DNA of 64,000 nucleotides, from NCBI GenBank assembly GCA_011037195.1, contig JAAEAF010001100.1, positions 18,212 through 82,211 of the forward strand. Reading direction: 5' to 3'. The position numbers were made by a program, and so were the translations under genes. Source of the DNA: Triatoma infestans. Its lineage: Eukaryota; Arthropoda; Insecta; Hemiptera; Reduviidae. Shown piece by piece: positions 20,791 to 33,774 of the stretch. The notes below the pieces were generated by a model. It saw only the letters and a list, made by a program, of their open reading frames with translations, did not search any database and had not been told where the DNA came from. Each line of letters opens with the position of its first letter. Within the stretch, counting starts at the first letter, position 1.

Positions 20791-23403
20791 ACAAAAACAA
20801 ATACTGAGGAGTACTGAGGAGTCAGAAACAAAATGAATATGTTTGCTACTATGGAGAAAATACCAAATACTGAGGGGATCGATTAGGCCTGTAATCAGTG
20901 ATTAGATCAAAATTACTGATTCTTAGCCTTCACACGGCTGGTCTAGCCTTGAATGTTCACTGCCCTAAAAATGTAGTTTAAATAATAAAATTCGTTAATG
21001 TTTTAGCAATTGAACTTATGGCATAATTTATCCTCACCCTTTCAATAATATTTAAAAAGATGGTTTTAATACTTGAACCCTAAAAGTTTCACCTACAAAA
21101 ATACCAGAAACTTTCACAAATAAAATTAAAAAGCAAAAACAAGATGAAAATTATTTATTTAAACTCATATACCTAGGTTCGTTTTTATTTATGTATACCC
21201 AGTTATGGAAAAGTAACCAAAACTCTGGAATATATAACTGAGAAGAACCAACATAATTGTGTGTGGTAGGAGTAGGATGGGGTTGAAAAGTGAATAGAAA
21301 GACGTGTGCCAGCACAGATACCCATGGTTTCTAGAAAATACATTAATTAAATGTTTGCTAAGTTCTCTTATTCCCGTGCCGGGGCGCGCGCGTGCACCCG
21401 TTTTCTCTCTAATAAATACACAGGTAACATTTTAGAGTAGGAAGAAGCAGAAGCAGAAGAAGCAGAAGAAGAAGAAGAAGAAGAAGAGCTGAGAAAACTG
21501 ACAGGTGAATAAAGACAGGAGAAGGGTAAACGCCTGGACTGGGAACATTTACTGTATGTTTTAGCAAGAGCAGGATTCCCAATTATCCTGGCAGGAGCAG
21601 CCCTTCCTCACTCTCTCTATCCCCACACCGGGTTCTATGAACCCGTCTCTAAACCCATACCTCAAAGTGTACATATAACGTTCACCAGTGAAAGGTTATG
21701 TTTTCATAATGAAATACAATATTTAAGGACTGAACATCCAACTCTGCTGTATGTTCATTACTACAATACAAAGATCTCTCCTGACTGTTATCTATCACAA
21801 AATATCTGAATACATTACCTATGAGATGAGATAAATATTCTATCAATTCTATAATTGTATGTAAAATTATAAGCGATTAGAGATACACCAACAAATTAAG
21901 TACAAATATAGATATAGATAATTATTAATTATTAGTTATTAAATCGCAATCTTCTAGACACCCTTACCAATAGGTTTCTTAATCGCTGAAGTAACACTGG
22001 AAACCAAATAGAGCATGATGGTGGCGAATAAGTGTTATTCGAGATAGCAGAAATAGTTAATTAATAAAAAGTACATATTACTAAACCACTACTAAACAAC
22101 TTGGCCGACAACCTTTGCAGAGAAAACAGCAGTACTTCCCTTTATAGAGCCGTAAATCTTTTGTGGAATAAGCGACTGGTCTCTTGCTTCAATGATAGCT
22201 CAGGGAAAACAAGAAAGTATTATTCTGGAGTAAACATCCCAGGACTGAGTCAGACTAAAATGCTAGTGGATAACAGTGTGTCCGGAAGAGGTATATGGTG
22301 CACCCAGTCTGAACTTGCATTACTTCTGCTTATTGCAAGTAACTGAAAATGAAAACAGGCTGCATAAAAAAAGTAGCCATAATTCTTGGAAAAGTCTAAT
22401 ATAAATAATTAGAGAAAAGTGTTTTCCTAAAGTAAAGCAAGCGGGTAGTTAGTAGTGTAATATTTTTCTTTAAATTCCTCTTTACCTACCTATCTTAGCT
22501 GTTCTTTCCAAATGTAAACATCTAATTATTTAGAAGCTCCTTGTTGTAAAAGTGGTAGAACTAGTGAGAAGGGAGAGGAAGTGAAGGCTGTGGAGTCTCC
22601 TTAGTGGGTAGCAAGTGGGAAGTGTCCACAGAAAGTGGAGTCACTGTTGAAGAAGAAAGAGCATTGGAAGGGAAAACGGAAGACTGAGCAGGGACTGCAG
22701 ACTTAAGGGACACAAACTTTATCTCCTTCTTTTTTAGGTAAAAAGAGGAAGGAGCGGGAGGGAAATGGGGGGGGCAAACTTTCGAGGGAAGATGATGGGA
22801 AAGCGGAGGAAAGGAGGAAATCATAAAAGATCGTCATTAAAGTTGTACATGGAGTTTTCCAAGCTATCTTGGGGTAACCTTAACTTAAAGAAAATTGTGT
22901 ACATACAGTAACAGAGAAAGAGGAGAAGGTGGAAGAATAGAGAGTGGGGGTGAGAGAGTGAAAGAGGGGAAAAAATAAGCGAATATAAATTATATCAACT
23001 TTGTCAACTTTAATGGGGGGGTAGTGGAGGCAATTAAAAGTGAGAAAGATCTCTTAACCGGCTCACCGGCTCCGTTACGTTACAACACACAAAAGAAAAC
23101 TGAATAAACCAAGGAGGACAATTAAAATCAAAATAATCTGTTAATTCAAGTGAAAAAATAAAATAAAAATTAGAAAACAAAATGAAGACCTAATTATTTC
23201 TCTTACGCCTTTCTCTTTACTTTCTCTTACCGCTGTAACAGGATTACCATTTTGGTCAATTTTCTAAATTGTTCTTTCAACGGAAGTATATATTTTGAAG
23301 TTCTCTAGAGTTTTGAAAAAAAATTATTGGCTTATCGATTACTATTTTAATATCATAAATCTATTTTTGTATGGATAATAATAATAATTAGGGTAGGGAA
23401 ATG
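20790..23403. other. No recognisable gene
   Basis: Contains a (GAA)n-rich tract at 21441-21487 and a 7-bp hairpin CGGGTTC-TAT-GAACCCG near 21639. An 87-codon Ser/Pro-rich minus-strand frame at 22561-22824 has no recognisable motif. 22940-23040 is G-rich and AT-rich by turns. No element is identified. Confidence 0.45.
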
Positions 23404-23625
23404 TAAGTAAGTAAGCTAAGTGGTGTACTGGACTTCCACGCGAAGGACCCGGATTCAAGTCCAGCTATGCCGCCCTTAGATTGTTTTTCATCCTAGGAGC
23501 CTCTACAGCTCACTGTCGGTGATGGACAGTGTTAGCTGGCAGTGCACTAAGTAGGCTCCGGGCGCCAATGACCATAGATGTTGACGCGCCTTAAATTAAA
23601 AAAATAATAATAATAATAATAATGT
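23404..23625 (+). mobile_element. S1 tRNA-derived SINE
   Basis: The head contains an A-box-like 'taagctaagtgg' and a B-box-like 'ggattcaagtcc' spaced as in a tRNA gene, around 'ctggacttccacgcgaaggac'. A unique body follows ('ctcactgtcggtgatgg', 'cagtgcactaag', 'ggcgccaatgacc', 'gacgcgccttaaat') and then a (TAA)n tail. Fragments of the same body occur at 16430, 44150 and 48490. An internal RNA polymerase III promoter is expected for this class. No flanking duplication was made out. Confidence 0.7.
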
Positions 23626-23837
23626 CTTTATTTCCAAAATATTCATCTATGTAATTGAAGTCGTTAATTAAATTAAATTTCTATATAAATGTATGAAATA
23701 AAACAAAATATTAATTATATTATGTAAGTACATAAACTAAACAACAAAATAACTAACAATAAATCAAATTTTGCTTTTAATAAAATAATAAAAATTCTAT
23801 TTCCCTATAACTATAGTATATGTTTGTAAATACAAAT

Positions 23838-24665
23838 TTAAATGAATGTTTTTTTGTTTTTTTTTAAACAAGTTTTCTTAATCTTTGGAAACTGGGCACA
23901 TTTCTGGGCAAAGGCTTCTCCCAGCTTCTTCCACCTTCTATCTTGTGCTATTCTTCTCCAGTTAGTGCCAACTTGTGTCTTCAGTTCGTCAGTCCATCTT
24001 AGATATTGTCGTGCTCTTTTTCGTTTGTTATTTATCGGTGTCCAGTCTGTCACTCTTGCTGTCCATCTGTCGTCAGTTAGTCTTGCTACATGTCCTGCCC
24101 ACTTCCACTTTGTTCTCTTTATTAGTTTTATTATGTCATCCAGTCCCGTCCTTTTTCTTAAGTCTTTATTTCTAATTTTATCTTTGCGGGTTAATTTTAA
24201 AATACTTCTATCTATCGCTCGTTGCGTTACTTGCAGACGATGAATATTTTTCTTAGAAAGAGACCAGGTCGGTGACCCGTAGATCAGGCAAGGTACAACG
24301 CACTTCTGGTATGCTGAGATTTTTATATCAAGTGGCCAATCGTTTTTAAAGATAAATCTCATGCCCCAGTACTTTTTCCAGCACAAAGTGATACGCCTAT
24401 TGATCTCTTTCGTAGTACTATTTTCAAATGATATGATCTAGCCTACCTAAGTAATCAGCCTCGGTGACCCAGCTTAGCTTTGTTTTTCCTACATAAATAT
24501 CCTGGCTTTGTTTATTTGTCATAAGAGTTGTCTTATCAGGATTTATGGATAATCCAGCATGTAGTATGGATAATCCTAATATGTAAATCTGTTAAATCCC
24601 CACCAGTTCTTCCGATGATTTGGCAAAAATTATTATGTCATCGGCAAAACATATTACATTTATGA
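23838..24665 (-). pseudogene. RTE-like LINE, RT motif C to C-terminus
   Basis: The minus strand first gives 'ICFADDIIIFAKSSEELV' (motif C, FADD), then 'AGLSINPDKTTLMTNKQSQD' and 'WVTEADYLG'. After a frame change a 182-codon frame follows with 'CVVPCLIYGSPTWSLSKKNI', 'RTKWKWAGHVARLTDDRWTA' and 'RARQYLRWTDELKTQVGTNW'. The WAGHVAR-DDRW and RWTDELK blocks are the usual C-terminal part of RTE-group LINEs. Endonuclease and most of RT are missing, so it is 5'-truncated and disabled by a frameshift near 24400. Confidence 0.7.
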
Positions 24666-25435
24666 AATAAAAAATAATAATAATTAAAATTGTATTTCAT
24701 TTGTTTTAAAGATATTGGCTCGATTGGATATATGTCACGGACCCATATTCTAGAGATTAGAGTGTGAAGATGAATCGAGAGAATGAGAGATGTAAATACA
24801 GAAGATGACAATTATAGAGAATAGATATTGCGGAAGGAAGTGGTTTACTACAAGAAAGGGGACATTGTTTCTGCTTTCCCTTTCTCATTCTGATCTTTAT
24901 GTATTATTATCTCTCTACACAGGGGGAAGGGAAACTGCAAATGGAAGATAGTGGTTTACAAATTATATTCCTCCCGTAATTGTAAAAGGATGTGTGAATG
25001 AATGGGTATTTGTTAAAAGGAAACCGTAAACAGGAAGTAGTCACGGGTTCCTGCTAATTACCAGTCTGCCAGTCAACCTGTTGTTGTTACCATTGTTTTC
25101 CAGTCATACCAGGCGGAATGGTGGGAGAAGGGGGGATGATGTCACATCATTTACATCACCCTTTACATAGTAAATATTTCCATTATTAATTATTACCCAA
25201 ATATGTAATACATTTTATGTATTTCATACCACTGCCAGATGTATCTCAGTTTATTTAGAATTCTCTTATAATATAGCTCACAAAATTTAAAATATGTCAC
25301 CACTTTACGCTCTGTAATCTGAAAACGCTTCTTCTGTAGGTGTGCAGTTTATTGGGAATGAATCTCTCACCTGCTCGTAACAAAAATGCAACTATATATG
25401 CTATTCATTCGTATTTTATATCAGTGAGATAACGA
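24666..25435. other. No recognisable gene
   Basis: AT-rich sequence. A palindromic ATGATGTCACATCAT lies near 25136. No coding or repeat family identified. Confidence 0.4.
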
Positions 25436-25439
25436 ATAT

Positions 25440-25730
25440 TGACAAAACGTCCACTGTTCTGTAACAACCCAAAGGCCATCCTCCCAGGCGGGCTAAACCA
25501 GAGTTCACGTCAAACCAAATTTCTCTCTTCTTCTCTTCTTATATCAGCTTCATCCAAAATCAGGCCAGTTAGAAAATCAAAGTTTTGCGACCGCTCTCGT
25601 AGACTTTCGAATCTCCAATTAAATTTTAAATAATTCGCCTCTATATATGCAGTTCTGAATTCGTCTACTACACTGAATTCACTCTTCTCATCATAGCCCT
25701 CGTAATCAAATTGTTCTTTGAGCTCCCCCT
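25440..25730 (-). pseudogene. Unassigned coding remnant, possibly LTR-element gag
   Basis: A stop-free minus-strand frame reads 'GELKEQFDYEGYDEKSEFSV' and then 'FNWRFESLRERSQNFDFLTG', 'LILDEADIRREEER'. The acidic, Leu/Glu-rich helical pattern with a W-x-x-F-x-x-L block loosely resembles the N-terminal part of BEL/Pao gag. This is a guess from pattern, with no diagnostic motif. Confidence 0.25.
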
Positions 25731-25989
25731 ACCGCTTTCTTTTTTCTCTAAATTAAGCTCCACATCTATAGCTTTAGCTAGATCAGCTCTGATTTTAGGG
25801 CTCTCTGAAATTAAGCGCCCGGAGGGGTCGCCCCTTTGCACGGCTCTGGTGGGGCATACCAGACCCTTGGTCCAAAATCACTGGCGCCACTGTTTTAATT
25901 GTCCGAATGCCGAATAGGCCGAATGCTTTGCCATCCATTTTTCACAAGTTGAGCAGCAACTCAAACATACTCAGCCGAATTTATCAGAC

Positions 25990-27960
25990 AAAAAATTGAG
26001 ATGGAGCTCGAGCCACTTGATTTTGATTCCCCTACTAATGAGGTATATAATTCTCCACTAACCATACAAGAGCTAGAAAATGTATTTAAGAAAACCAGAG
26101 ACTCTTCGCCTGGTGTGGACGGTATCCCTTATGTAATGATAAAAAAGTTAGATTCGATTGCAAAAGAACACCTCCTCAATCTATACAATCGCATATGTCA
26201 AAGCGGATAGTACCCTGATGTTTTGCGAGAATACCTGATTATTCTGATCCTAAAAGAAGGCAAAGACCCCAGATATCCCTCAAGCTACAGACTCATCTCT
26301 TTGACCACCTGCCTGAGTAAAGTTCTCAAAGCTATAGTGAATTATAGATTAGTCTATACACTTGAAACAAGAGGACTTTACAGCCAGTATCAGGCGGGAT
26401 TTCGCCGTGTATAATTCTGCGCGCAAGTCAGGCCTTAAAATATTAGATAAAATTTATAATGAAGGGATTAGACTAATAACAGGCGCCTTCCGAACAAGCC
26501 CGCTCCAAAGTCTCTATGTAGAATCGGGGTTTCTGTCACCTCAAATTAGAAGGGAGCTATTAACTCTAACCTAGTTCGCTGGAATGTGGGGACAACCGAC
26601 CACCCATTATATAAAACCATATTCGAGAGCCCGTTTTATGAAGAATTCTGTCATCAAAGCACTGGACGCGACCCTTAGGGATCAGAGCCAAAAGCCTCCT
26701 AGAGGCGGGAGGCTTGGAATTTAGCCCAGTGGAGCCTTGGAGCTTTACCTCTTCCTTTCCTTGGCTGCTAGAAAATGTCTAGGTCCTCATGGAGCTGTCA
26801 GTGCATAAAAAAGAAGAAACACCTCCTGTCGTCTACAGACAAAAACTTGTAGAAATATTGAACTCCTACATATAGTATCGACCTATTCTTACAGATGGGT
26901 CAAAGATAGGCGGCGGTGTAGGATGTGCCGTTCATACTGAGGGAGTAACTATTATGTGGACACTTCCCCGCTTCGCTACAATATACACAGCAGAAACATA
27001 CGCAATCTGACAGGCCCTAAAACTAATTACTGACAAAACCTATTGTAAGGCTCTGGTGCTGACATATTCTCTAAGTGCAATACAAGCTCTCCGGGGCAAG
27101 TTCTCGACCTACCCAATGATTATAAATATTTATAAAACACTGACTCAACTACGATCATATTTATATAGGTACCAGGCCATATAGGCATATCTGCCAACGA
27201 GAGCGCAGATTAAGCGGCAAAAAGTGCCGCGTCTGCCAGTGTAGAAATGACCATACCCATGCGTCCTACGGATTTAAAAAGTCTTGTAAAAGAAATCATG
27301 ATTAGAAAATGGCAGACACATGGAATCTTACATCTGATAAATTAAGGGAAATAAAACCATACGTGCATACGGTTTCGATTGAGAACATCCCGCGGCGAGA
27401 ATCTGTTAGACTTACAAGGCTCAGGATCGGGCATACACTTATAACTCATGGGCATCTACTGGTGGGTGAAGAAGACCTAGATGTCCACTCTGCAGGTAAA
27501 GAATAACAGTAGCACACGTTCTAGAAGGGTATCAGGCTCTGCAAACATATAGGCAACGAGCAGGCCTGATCCAAGTCCTGCGCGCTACTTTGAAAGAGGG
27601 ATCTGCATATATCAAAGAGTTATTTGAGTTTATAAAAAGTGTGAACTTTTAGAATAGATTTAAAATAGATTTCAACAAAATTTAGAATAGATTAGATTAG
27701 GTTTTAGTTGAGTGGAATATAGAGTACCCTCCCCACAGTATGCATGTTTCCAGTGTGAGTGTAGTTAGCAGAGTGAATGTATTTATCAGCGTGAGTGAAT
27801 TTATTAGCGTGAACGAAATTACTGGTATGAACGTTGGTATGTATGTATTTAGACTAGAATTTTAATTGGGGTGCAAGGGGTATTTTTATAAAGTACTTGG
27901 CCCCAATTTTAGATTAATATTAGTTAGCTAGCGACATGAAATATGAAGTATAACGTATGT
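25990..27960 (+). mobile_element. LINE-A copy 1 (I/Jockey-like with RNase H), internally deleted
   Basis: Begins in the RT N-terminus ('PLTIQELENVFKKTRDSSPG', 'VDGIPYVMIKKL', 'SSYRLISLTTCLSKVLKAIV'). It jumps at about 26405 from 'QYQAGFRRV' straight to a thumb block 'NSARKSGLKILDKIYNEGIR', so RT motifs A to C are deleted. It continues with 'ITGAFRTSPLQSLYVESGF', an RNase H with 'LTDGSKIGGGVGCAVHTEG' and 'AETYAI', and 'ESVRLTRLRIGHTLITHGHL'. The 3' UTR (27740-27850) contains degenerate ~18-bp repeats like GTGAATGTATTTATTAGC. The same gene tail and the same repeats occur in the copy at 48950-50838. Several stops confirm it is dead. Confidence 0.75.
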
Positions 27961-29570
27961 GCAGTAAGGAGTGGCACATCTTAAAATAATTTTGTTATGA
28001 AGGAAGTCACCCCATTTAGCTGGGAAAGGAAAAGGATGGCGTCACTGAGTTATTGCCAACTTTTCCCGCTCCGTCGACTGGTTTCGATGGTCAAAGTGGT
28101 GAAGAGGGGCAGTCAAACCATAATATCGCCCGGCTCCATGCCACTTCCACGGGAAGTTGCAATGGAAGTTGAGCAAAAGAAAGGGGCGCCCTCCTAGCTC
28201 AAGTGGACTTCAATTCGTAAAGCGCTAATGAACCAAGTTGTCGATGCGCAAAAACAAAAATTGCTGAAGAGAAAATCGTGTGAGTTGATCATAGTAATTT
28301 TGTATTTCATTGAGTTATTTATCAAGGTAAAATATATTAACCTTCAAAATTTCATATTTAATTGGCCTAGAAATTTATTTCCAGTGGGTAATAATTTTTG
28401 AAATTTGACCTAGCGTAAATACATTTTCCAAAGAATTTTCAATTTTCTTACTCTCAATTTTTACTTGCTCTTTTTTTTTTTTATATGAATGTATGAAGAC
28501 GGTTCAAATTGTTATTTATGTATATAAAAAAAAAATACAAGCAAAAAATTATAAACAAAACCAAAAGAGATAAATAAAATAAAAAGTAAAAAAAAAAAAA
28601 AGATATTCCAAGTAGTTTGGTAAAGGCGTTAAAGGGAAATGTTTAGTCTTAACTTGGCAATAAGTCAGGTTTAGCCTTAGCCAGGATGTCTGTGTGTATG
28701 TGTGTGGGTGTGTTTGGTCCAGAGAGCGTATGAGAGTGAAGGGTGAAGTAGATTCTCAGAGAGAGAAAGAGCGAGTAAGAGTGGAGAGTCCGCAATGGTA
28801 AGTGAGATGTCCTGATTTGTTACAACCCAAAAGCTTCAACAATATAATATATCTTTTTCCAGTCTACAGCCACTTACAAATTTCGTTCTACTTTCTAGTA
28901 ATCTTTTCTCTCTCTCTCCCAATTTTAAGTTTTCTCTTCCTCCTTTCCATTCTCTTACTGTAGTAAGTGAATATAACCAGGCATAAAACCTTAACTCGAT
29001 TTTCTCATATTCTGAGATATTCTCACAGTTGTAATTAGACAACTTTCCTTAAAAGACTGCATTATAGTATTATAGCATTATATTTCTTTAATCAAGTGGT
29101 CAACATCGCACTGAAACAACATTTATAGAATAGAAAAGCATGATGTCTCGGACTTTCCGCAAACTCCTAAAATAAAGTTTTTTCCGTTAAACATATCAAA
29201 TAAAAGTAATAAGCTATGGGTACGTGTTGCATTGATTCTTAGTAAGTGTTTCAATTGCCTATTTGCAAGTATAAGTTGAAGATAAAACACTTCAAAATAG
29301 GCTTGAAAACTATATTTTTACACAAACCAAAGTAGCACAATAGTAGGAAAGACAGCGAAAAATTGTACCAAGTGAGAGAACAATTCCTTTTATCTTAGTT
29401 AAACGATTTTTTAGCCAGCGATTTAAACACTGATTTTTAGATCATAATAATTAATCATAATAAACATATGATTATTTTTTTTATGTTTTATTCAGAATTT
29501 TACAACTTCATGCTATACATGCACATAAAAAACAGGCCTGATTGACGTGAATGCTAAGTTATCCATGATA
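27960..29570. other. No recognisable gene
   Basis: A 66-codon plus-strand frame at 27997-28197 (ending VEQKKGAPS) is not recognised. 28260-28290 resembles HP1 weakly ('aatcgtgtgagtt'). The rest is AT-rich and non-coding. Confidence 0.4.
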
Positions 29571-29571
29571 A

Positions 29572-30045
29572 CTATCTTAAGGTGCCCAGGAGGTAGCGGG
29601 CCAATGACGCTTCAGTCGTCTTGGAGGATTGCCAGGAAGTGGAATTGAAAAGAGAGAATGTGAACCAGAGGATTAGGTTGGAGGGAGAGACTACTATGGA
29701 ATTTGAGATATCTGGATTTTGCTAAGGTATGTGTGAATGGAATCTTCAGGTCAGTATGGATTGCTTTGTTCGATACGTAAATTGGAGCATCGACGATATG
29801 AGAGAGTTTGGGTGATCTTGATTGGAGAGTTTGGAGCCTGTTGAGTTTACTTCGTTTTGCATTTCCATAAAGTTCTAGTCCGTAATTCCAAATTGGTGCG
29901 AGCTGAGCGGTATAAAGTCGTCTTTTATTGTGTAGAGTCAGTTTGGAGAGTTTGACAAGAAGTCGGCAAAGAAGTTTGAAACGTTGGTCAAAGGAAATTT
30001 GTTTGAGTCTATTATCATAGGATTTTAATTTTGTAAATTATAATT
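29572..30045 (-). pseudogene. Jockey-like LINE C-terminal fragment
   Basis: The minus strand reads 'RRLYTAQLAPIWNYGLELYG', 'NAKRSKLNRLQTLQ', 'VDAPIYVSNKAIHTDLKIPF' and 'GPLPPGHLK'. The sequence LAPIWNYGLELYG-A is the thumb block of Jockey-clade ORF2s, and NAPIYVSN-x-IH-DL is the block that follows it. Upstream RT motifs are absent. Confidence 0.6.
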
Positions 30046-30049
30046 TTTC

Positions 30050-30410
30050 TTCTAACATTTCCTCCCCCCCCCCCAATGAACCCGAAGGTTCATTAGCATG
30101 AAGTAATAATACGAGTCTTGCAATAGTTCGACGATAAACTTCTTTGTTAGATTTCCCATCTGCTACACGAACTCTTTACTTCTTGATCCGGGTAGACTTG
30201 CAGTATAATTCGTAGAATCTAAATGCCCGGAAGTGGGTTGTCTTCCTTCAATAGTACGATATCACCGACACCCAAGTTTTGATTTTCCCTTGACCATTTA
30301 TTGCGGGTTTGCAACGATGACAGATATCCGCTCTTCCATGACTACAATGCCATGTCTTAAATTCTTAAAGCTTTGAAGTCATGTTCCCTGACGTATTGAA
30401 AGTGCTGTGC
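30050..30410 (-). pseudogene. BEL/Pao integrase C-terminal fragment
   Basis: The minus strand reads 'KWSRENQNLGVGDIVLLKED', then in other frames 'RVRVADGKSNKEVYRRTIAR' and 'LVLLLHANEPSGSLGG'. The W-x-R-x-x-N-L-x-V-G-D-I-V-L-L-K-E-D block and the R-V-x-V-A-D-G/N block close to the pol end are typical of BEL/Pao. The element is AT-rich, unlike the BEL copy at 10470. Confidence 0.6.
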
Positions 30411-31540
30411 CATTTTATTCTACTTGGTAGAAACATAGAAGAAAAATCGGAAACGCAAGCAATTGAAAAATATTTTGAAAAGTTTGAGCCAATATTTTTA
30501 ATCAATTAACAAAGCTGTCTATTTTAAACTTAGTTTCAAAATCTTTACAAAGCCACCAAATCCATGTTTCAGGGACAGCGACATTATTGGAAAGAGCATG
30601 ACAAAGAACTGAAAGCAATACGGAATAATTATTCTATATTGTTGGCTGATGGCGAAAATTCCTCCTCAATGAGCACGACAGCGTTCTCGAAAGATGAAAA
30701 AATTCTTTGATGAGATAATCCAAGATGAGAGAATTTCAGACGCGGAAATCTATTTTAAAACCCTAATAATTTATGGAAGCGTTGATATTATCATATAGAT
30801 TTAGATGCGTAACCAGTGTAAACAAATTAAATATTTTCATTTTCCAAGAAAAGTCATGGAAAACTGAAAAAAAAAATATCCTATCGATAAAGTTGTATTT
30901 CTTTTAACAGCTGAGAGATATCACAATTTATTGGATTAGCATCTCCGTCTAGTAGAAAATGAAACTAATACAGAACTGGATACTAAGTCCACGATGAATG
31001 ACGTATATTTAGGTAGATCATTATGTAATGGTTCTATTGGTGGCAAACAAAGAAGCATTGGGATGAATTTTGTACTGTAATATTAAAGAAGACTAGATAT
31101 TGAAGTGATTGGCTGTGAAAATAACCGTTTCGGTTCATATTGAATAAGTAGTGCCATTGTTTCTTTTGCGTTGTTCAGTTTTATTCACAAAATGCATCAT
31201 TTTAATGATGTGTTTAATTTAATTCAAATACTATATATATTTATATAAATAATTCAATATAATGATTTATTAAATTAAAATTTAACATTTATTCTATTAG
31301 TGATAATAATTTATCAGATTATGATATGGTTCATTTAATGCAAATATTATAATGAAATGTGGATCCTATATATTATAATAATTGTAGATAATCATTTTAT
31401 AATATATATTTATATTTTACAATAGAATATTTAAAAAATTACCAATTGAATTTGAAAATAACATATCTACATTTTTTTTTATGATTCTCCCCAAATTGTG
31501 GATTCTCCCGCCCAAACTCTCGTATAATTCTATTGTTTTA
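30411..31540. other. No recognisable gene
   Basis: Several short frames without known motifs. 30560-31090 has patches that look ex-coding (for example around 30940-31060), but I could not assign them. 31200-31470 is very AT-rich. Confidence 0.35.
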
Positions 31541-31544
31541 TTTT

Positions 31545-32110
31545 TTCCCTCCATAGATCTCTATTCTTGGCGGCTAATATGACCAATTGAAAGGCCATTT
31601 TCCGACATATCCTTCTCAGCCAGTCAAGTTCGGCCTGCCTCTCTTTCGTCTTCTTTCTGGGCCCCATTGCATGATCCGTCTGGGGATTCTCTGCTCATCC
31701 ATCCTTGAAACATGCCTGAGCCACTCTAACAATTCTTCACTTCCATTGTCTTTCTTATCACCGTATTATTCACTCCTTCTAAACGGGATTTACAAGCTGA
31801 TTTTCTCCAAAATCCATCTCGGTTGCCAACATTATTACGCTCTTTCTGAATTCCTGGTGTCCAGGTTTCTCTACCGTACGGCGTTATACTTTCGACTATG
31901 CCCAGATACTTAAAATGCGCTGTATTTTAATTTTATTTCCCTCGATATCTAGTAGCTCCCCTGTTGGACTCATAAATTCGGTATTTTAATAATTAATAGT
32001 TGAGCCTAATTTTTTTGCCCCTTGGGCTAGTCTTGAACACATACAATTAGCGTCATCTGAGCCCTCAGTAATATCAAACTGTTCATTGGTGAAGAACAAA
32101 TTGTGTATAT
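31545..32110 (-). pseudogene. LINE C-terminal fragment (RTE/CR1-like)
   Basis: The minus strand gives, across frames, 'LRHVSRMDEQRIPRRIMQWG', 'PRKKTKERQAELDWLRR' and 'FQLVILAAKNRDLW'. The W-L-G-H-V-x-R-M block with an RIP-R-I and a K-x-R-G-R-P segment is the C-terminal signature of RTE-like and related LINEs. Upstream 31920-32110 retains a few RT-like residues but is badly decayed. Confidence 0.5.
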
Positions 32111-32490
32111 ATTGGCCACTATTTAACTTTAGTCTCATTGGGCTACAGCTGCGGGGTCATTTTAGAAGGGCTACCACTACATATATTTTAATAGAGGAAA
32201 GGCAGCAACCTTGATAGAGACCTTTGGATGTTCGGAATTCAACCACTAATGAATTTCAGGGATGCAGTTACTACTATAAATTCGGCGAATCGCAGATCAT
32301 TGATTCACTTTAAAAATCTACAAATTTAATAGGAAATATATCAAGGAAATAAACAATTAATAATACATTTTTATATTTCCCAAAAACGGATTTGAATCTT
32401 AGGACAGATGGGCCTCCTTCAACCGCCACCGCTATTTTTATATTAGCCTATATGATTAAATTTGAAGTTTATAGAAAAATTCTTGGTTAA
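32110..32490. other. No gene; part of a dispersed repeat
   Basis: 32415-32460 ('ccaccgctatttttata') matches 61610-61635 upstream of another HP1 copy, suggesting that a longer repeat unit includes HP1. Confidence 0.4.
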
Positions 32491-32548
32491 ATTGTATTAA
32501 TTAGGGAAAGAGAAAGTCATGTGAGTGTTTCACAACAGATTTTTTTCC
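32491..32548 (+). repeat. HP1 conserved hairpin motif
   Basis: 'ttgtattaattaggg' then 'agagaaagtcatgtgagtg' then 'tttcacaacagattttttt'. The GTGA/TCAC stem around GTGTT is kept. A DR1 end block follows at 32555-32620. Confidence 0.65.
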
Positions 32549-33329
32549 AAATTGAAAAAAAGTATTTCCGGTGAAAACTCCAGTTCGATAATTTGACACG
32601 AGATCGCAGTAAGAGAAAGTTAAAATTGAAAGAAATAATTAAACGTAATCTGTAAGATTTTATTATAAGAGTAATTAATACTGGTAATGATAATTTTTTT
32701 TTTCTTTAGTAGTTATTATTTCAATCAATAGTTCAATTATTTCACAACCATTTCAATAAAAAAAGTTTATAATACGAATATTAAAAAAAAATTAATTAGG
32801 GAAATGTCACTCCTCATCTACAAAGTTCATTAAAAGTTTATAATATTGAAAGCCTTCAATCCGCTTATTAGTAACTAAAAAAGAATAAAGAAGAAGAAGG
32901 GTTAATTTCTGGGGATCATGTTGTGTTTAAGTAAGGACGTCTAGAACAGGAGCTTCGTCATTAAACCTGTGACTTCGCAACTCTTTTTCATTCTATGGGT
33001 GATAGGAGTCCGAGGGCTCCGGCTCAGTGGGTACTTTGAAAGAGGCGGTGAATAGCCAAATTAAAAAATAAAAATAAACTAACGTTTTATATATGTAAAT
33101 AAGATTGTAATAAAAAAATTTTGATAATAAAATGTGTGAAATATAAACAGAATATCCGGTATTGAATTGTTGGGCAATTATGAGTAATACAGGGCCCAAT
33201 ATGGTTGACACCCCTTTCAGCTACAGCATAACGATACCGTTCCCAGGGTATCCTCCAAGAAATCAATGTTCCTGGGAAAAAGTTTCCAATAATGGTGATA
33301 GATATTTAGGAGTGGTAAGTAGCATACGA

Positions 33330-33560
33330 TGTTTAAAGTACTACGTTGAAGCCGTTTTCGCGAAAATCGCAAAAAGCTGAAAAAAAAGGAACAGTAAATA
33401 CGTACTTCCGATTTATGGTTTTTGCCCGAAACCCTTCTGTCAGATGCGGTGGTAAGACTAAAACGTAATACCAAGTTTACCTGAGATATTGTGTTAATAC
33501 ACACACACACACACACAAATAAATTTCGAAAATTTGACCCAATCGCAAACTTCCACTTAC
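33330..33560 (+). repeat. DR1 dispersed repeat
   Basis: Ordered blocks 'gaagccgttttcgcgaaaat', 'cttccgatttatggtttttg', 'cccgaaacccttctgtcaga', 'tgcggtggta', a CA tract at 33498-33518 and 'tttcgaaaatttgacccaat'. All are collinear with the copy at 60085. Confidence 0.75.
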
Positions 33561-33774
33561 TAGAGAAATGGATTGGAAACCAGGAGGCTCTTCGCGGAGA
33601 GTCGCCAACAAAATGTTGGTTGACTGGGGGCTAAAGATTACTACATTAACGATTATAATACAAAACTCCCAGTTTGAAGAAAATCGGTTGATCGCGACAT
33701 TATTGAATAGGTTTTCAGTTTTTTGTCATTTTCTCCATAAAAATGCCGACGAGTTAAATACTAATAAGAATTGT

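Noticed and set aside
22561..22824. Ser/Pro-rich 87-codon minus-strand frame as a host exon
   Set aside because: Low-complexity composition, no splice context, no recognised domain.
23410..23480. Possible tRNA gene
   Set aside because: tRNA-like boxes only. No matching acceptor stem, and the body recurs elsewhere as a SINE.
31587..31913. 108-codon plus-strand open frame
   Set aside because: The opposite strand carries the LINE C-terminal block. This frame is its shadow.
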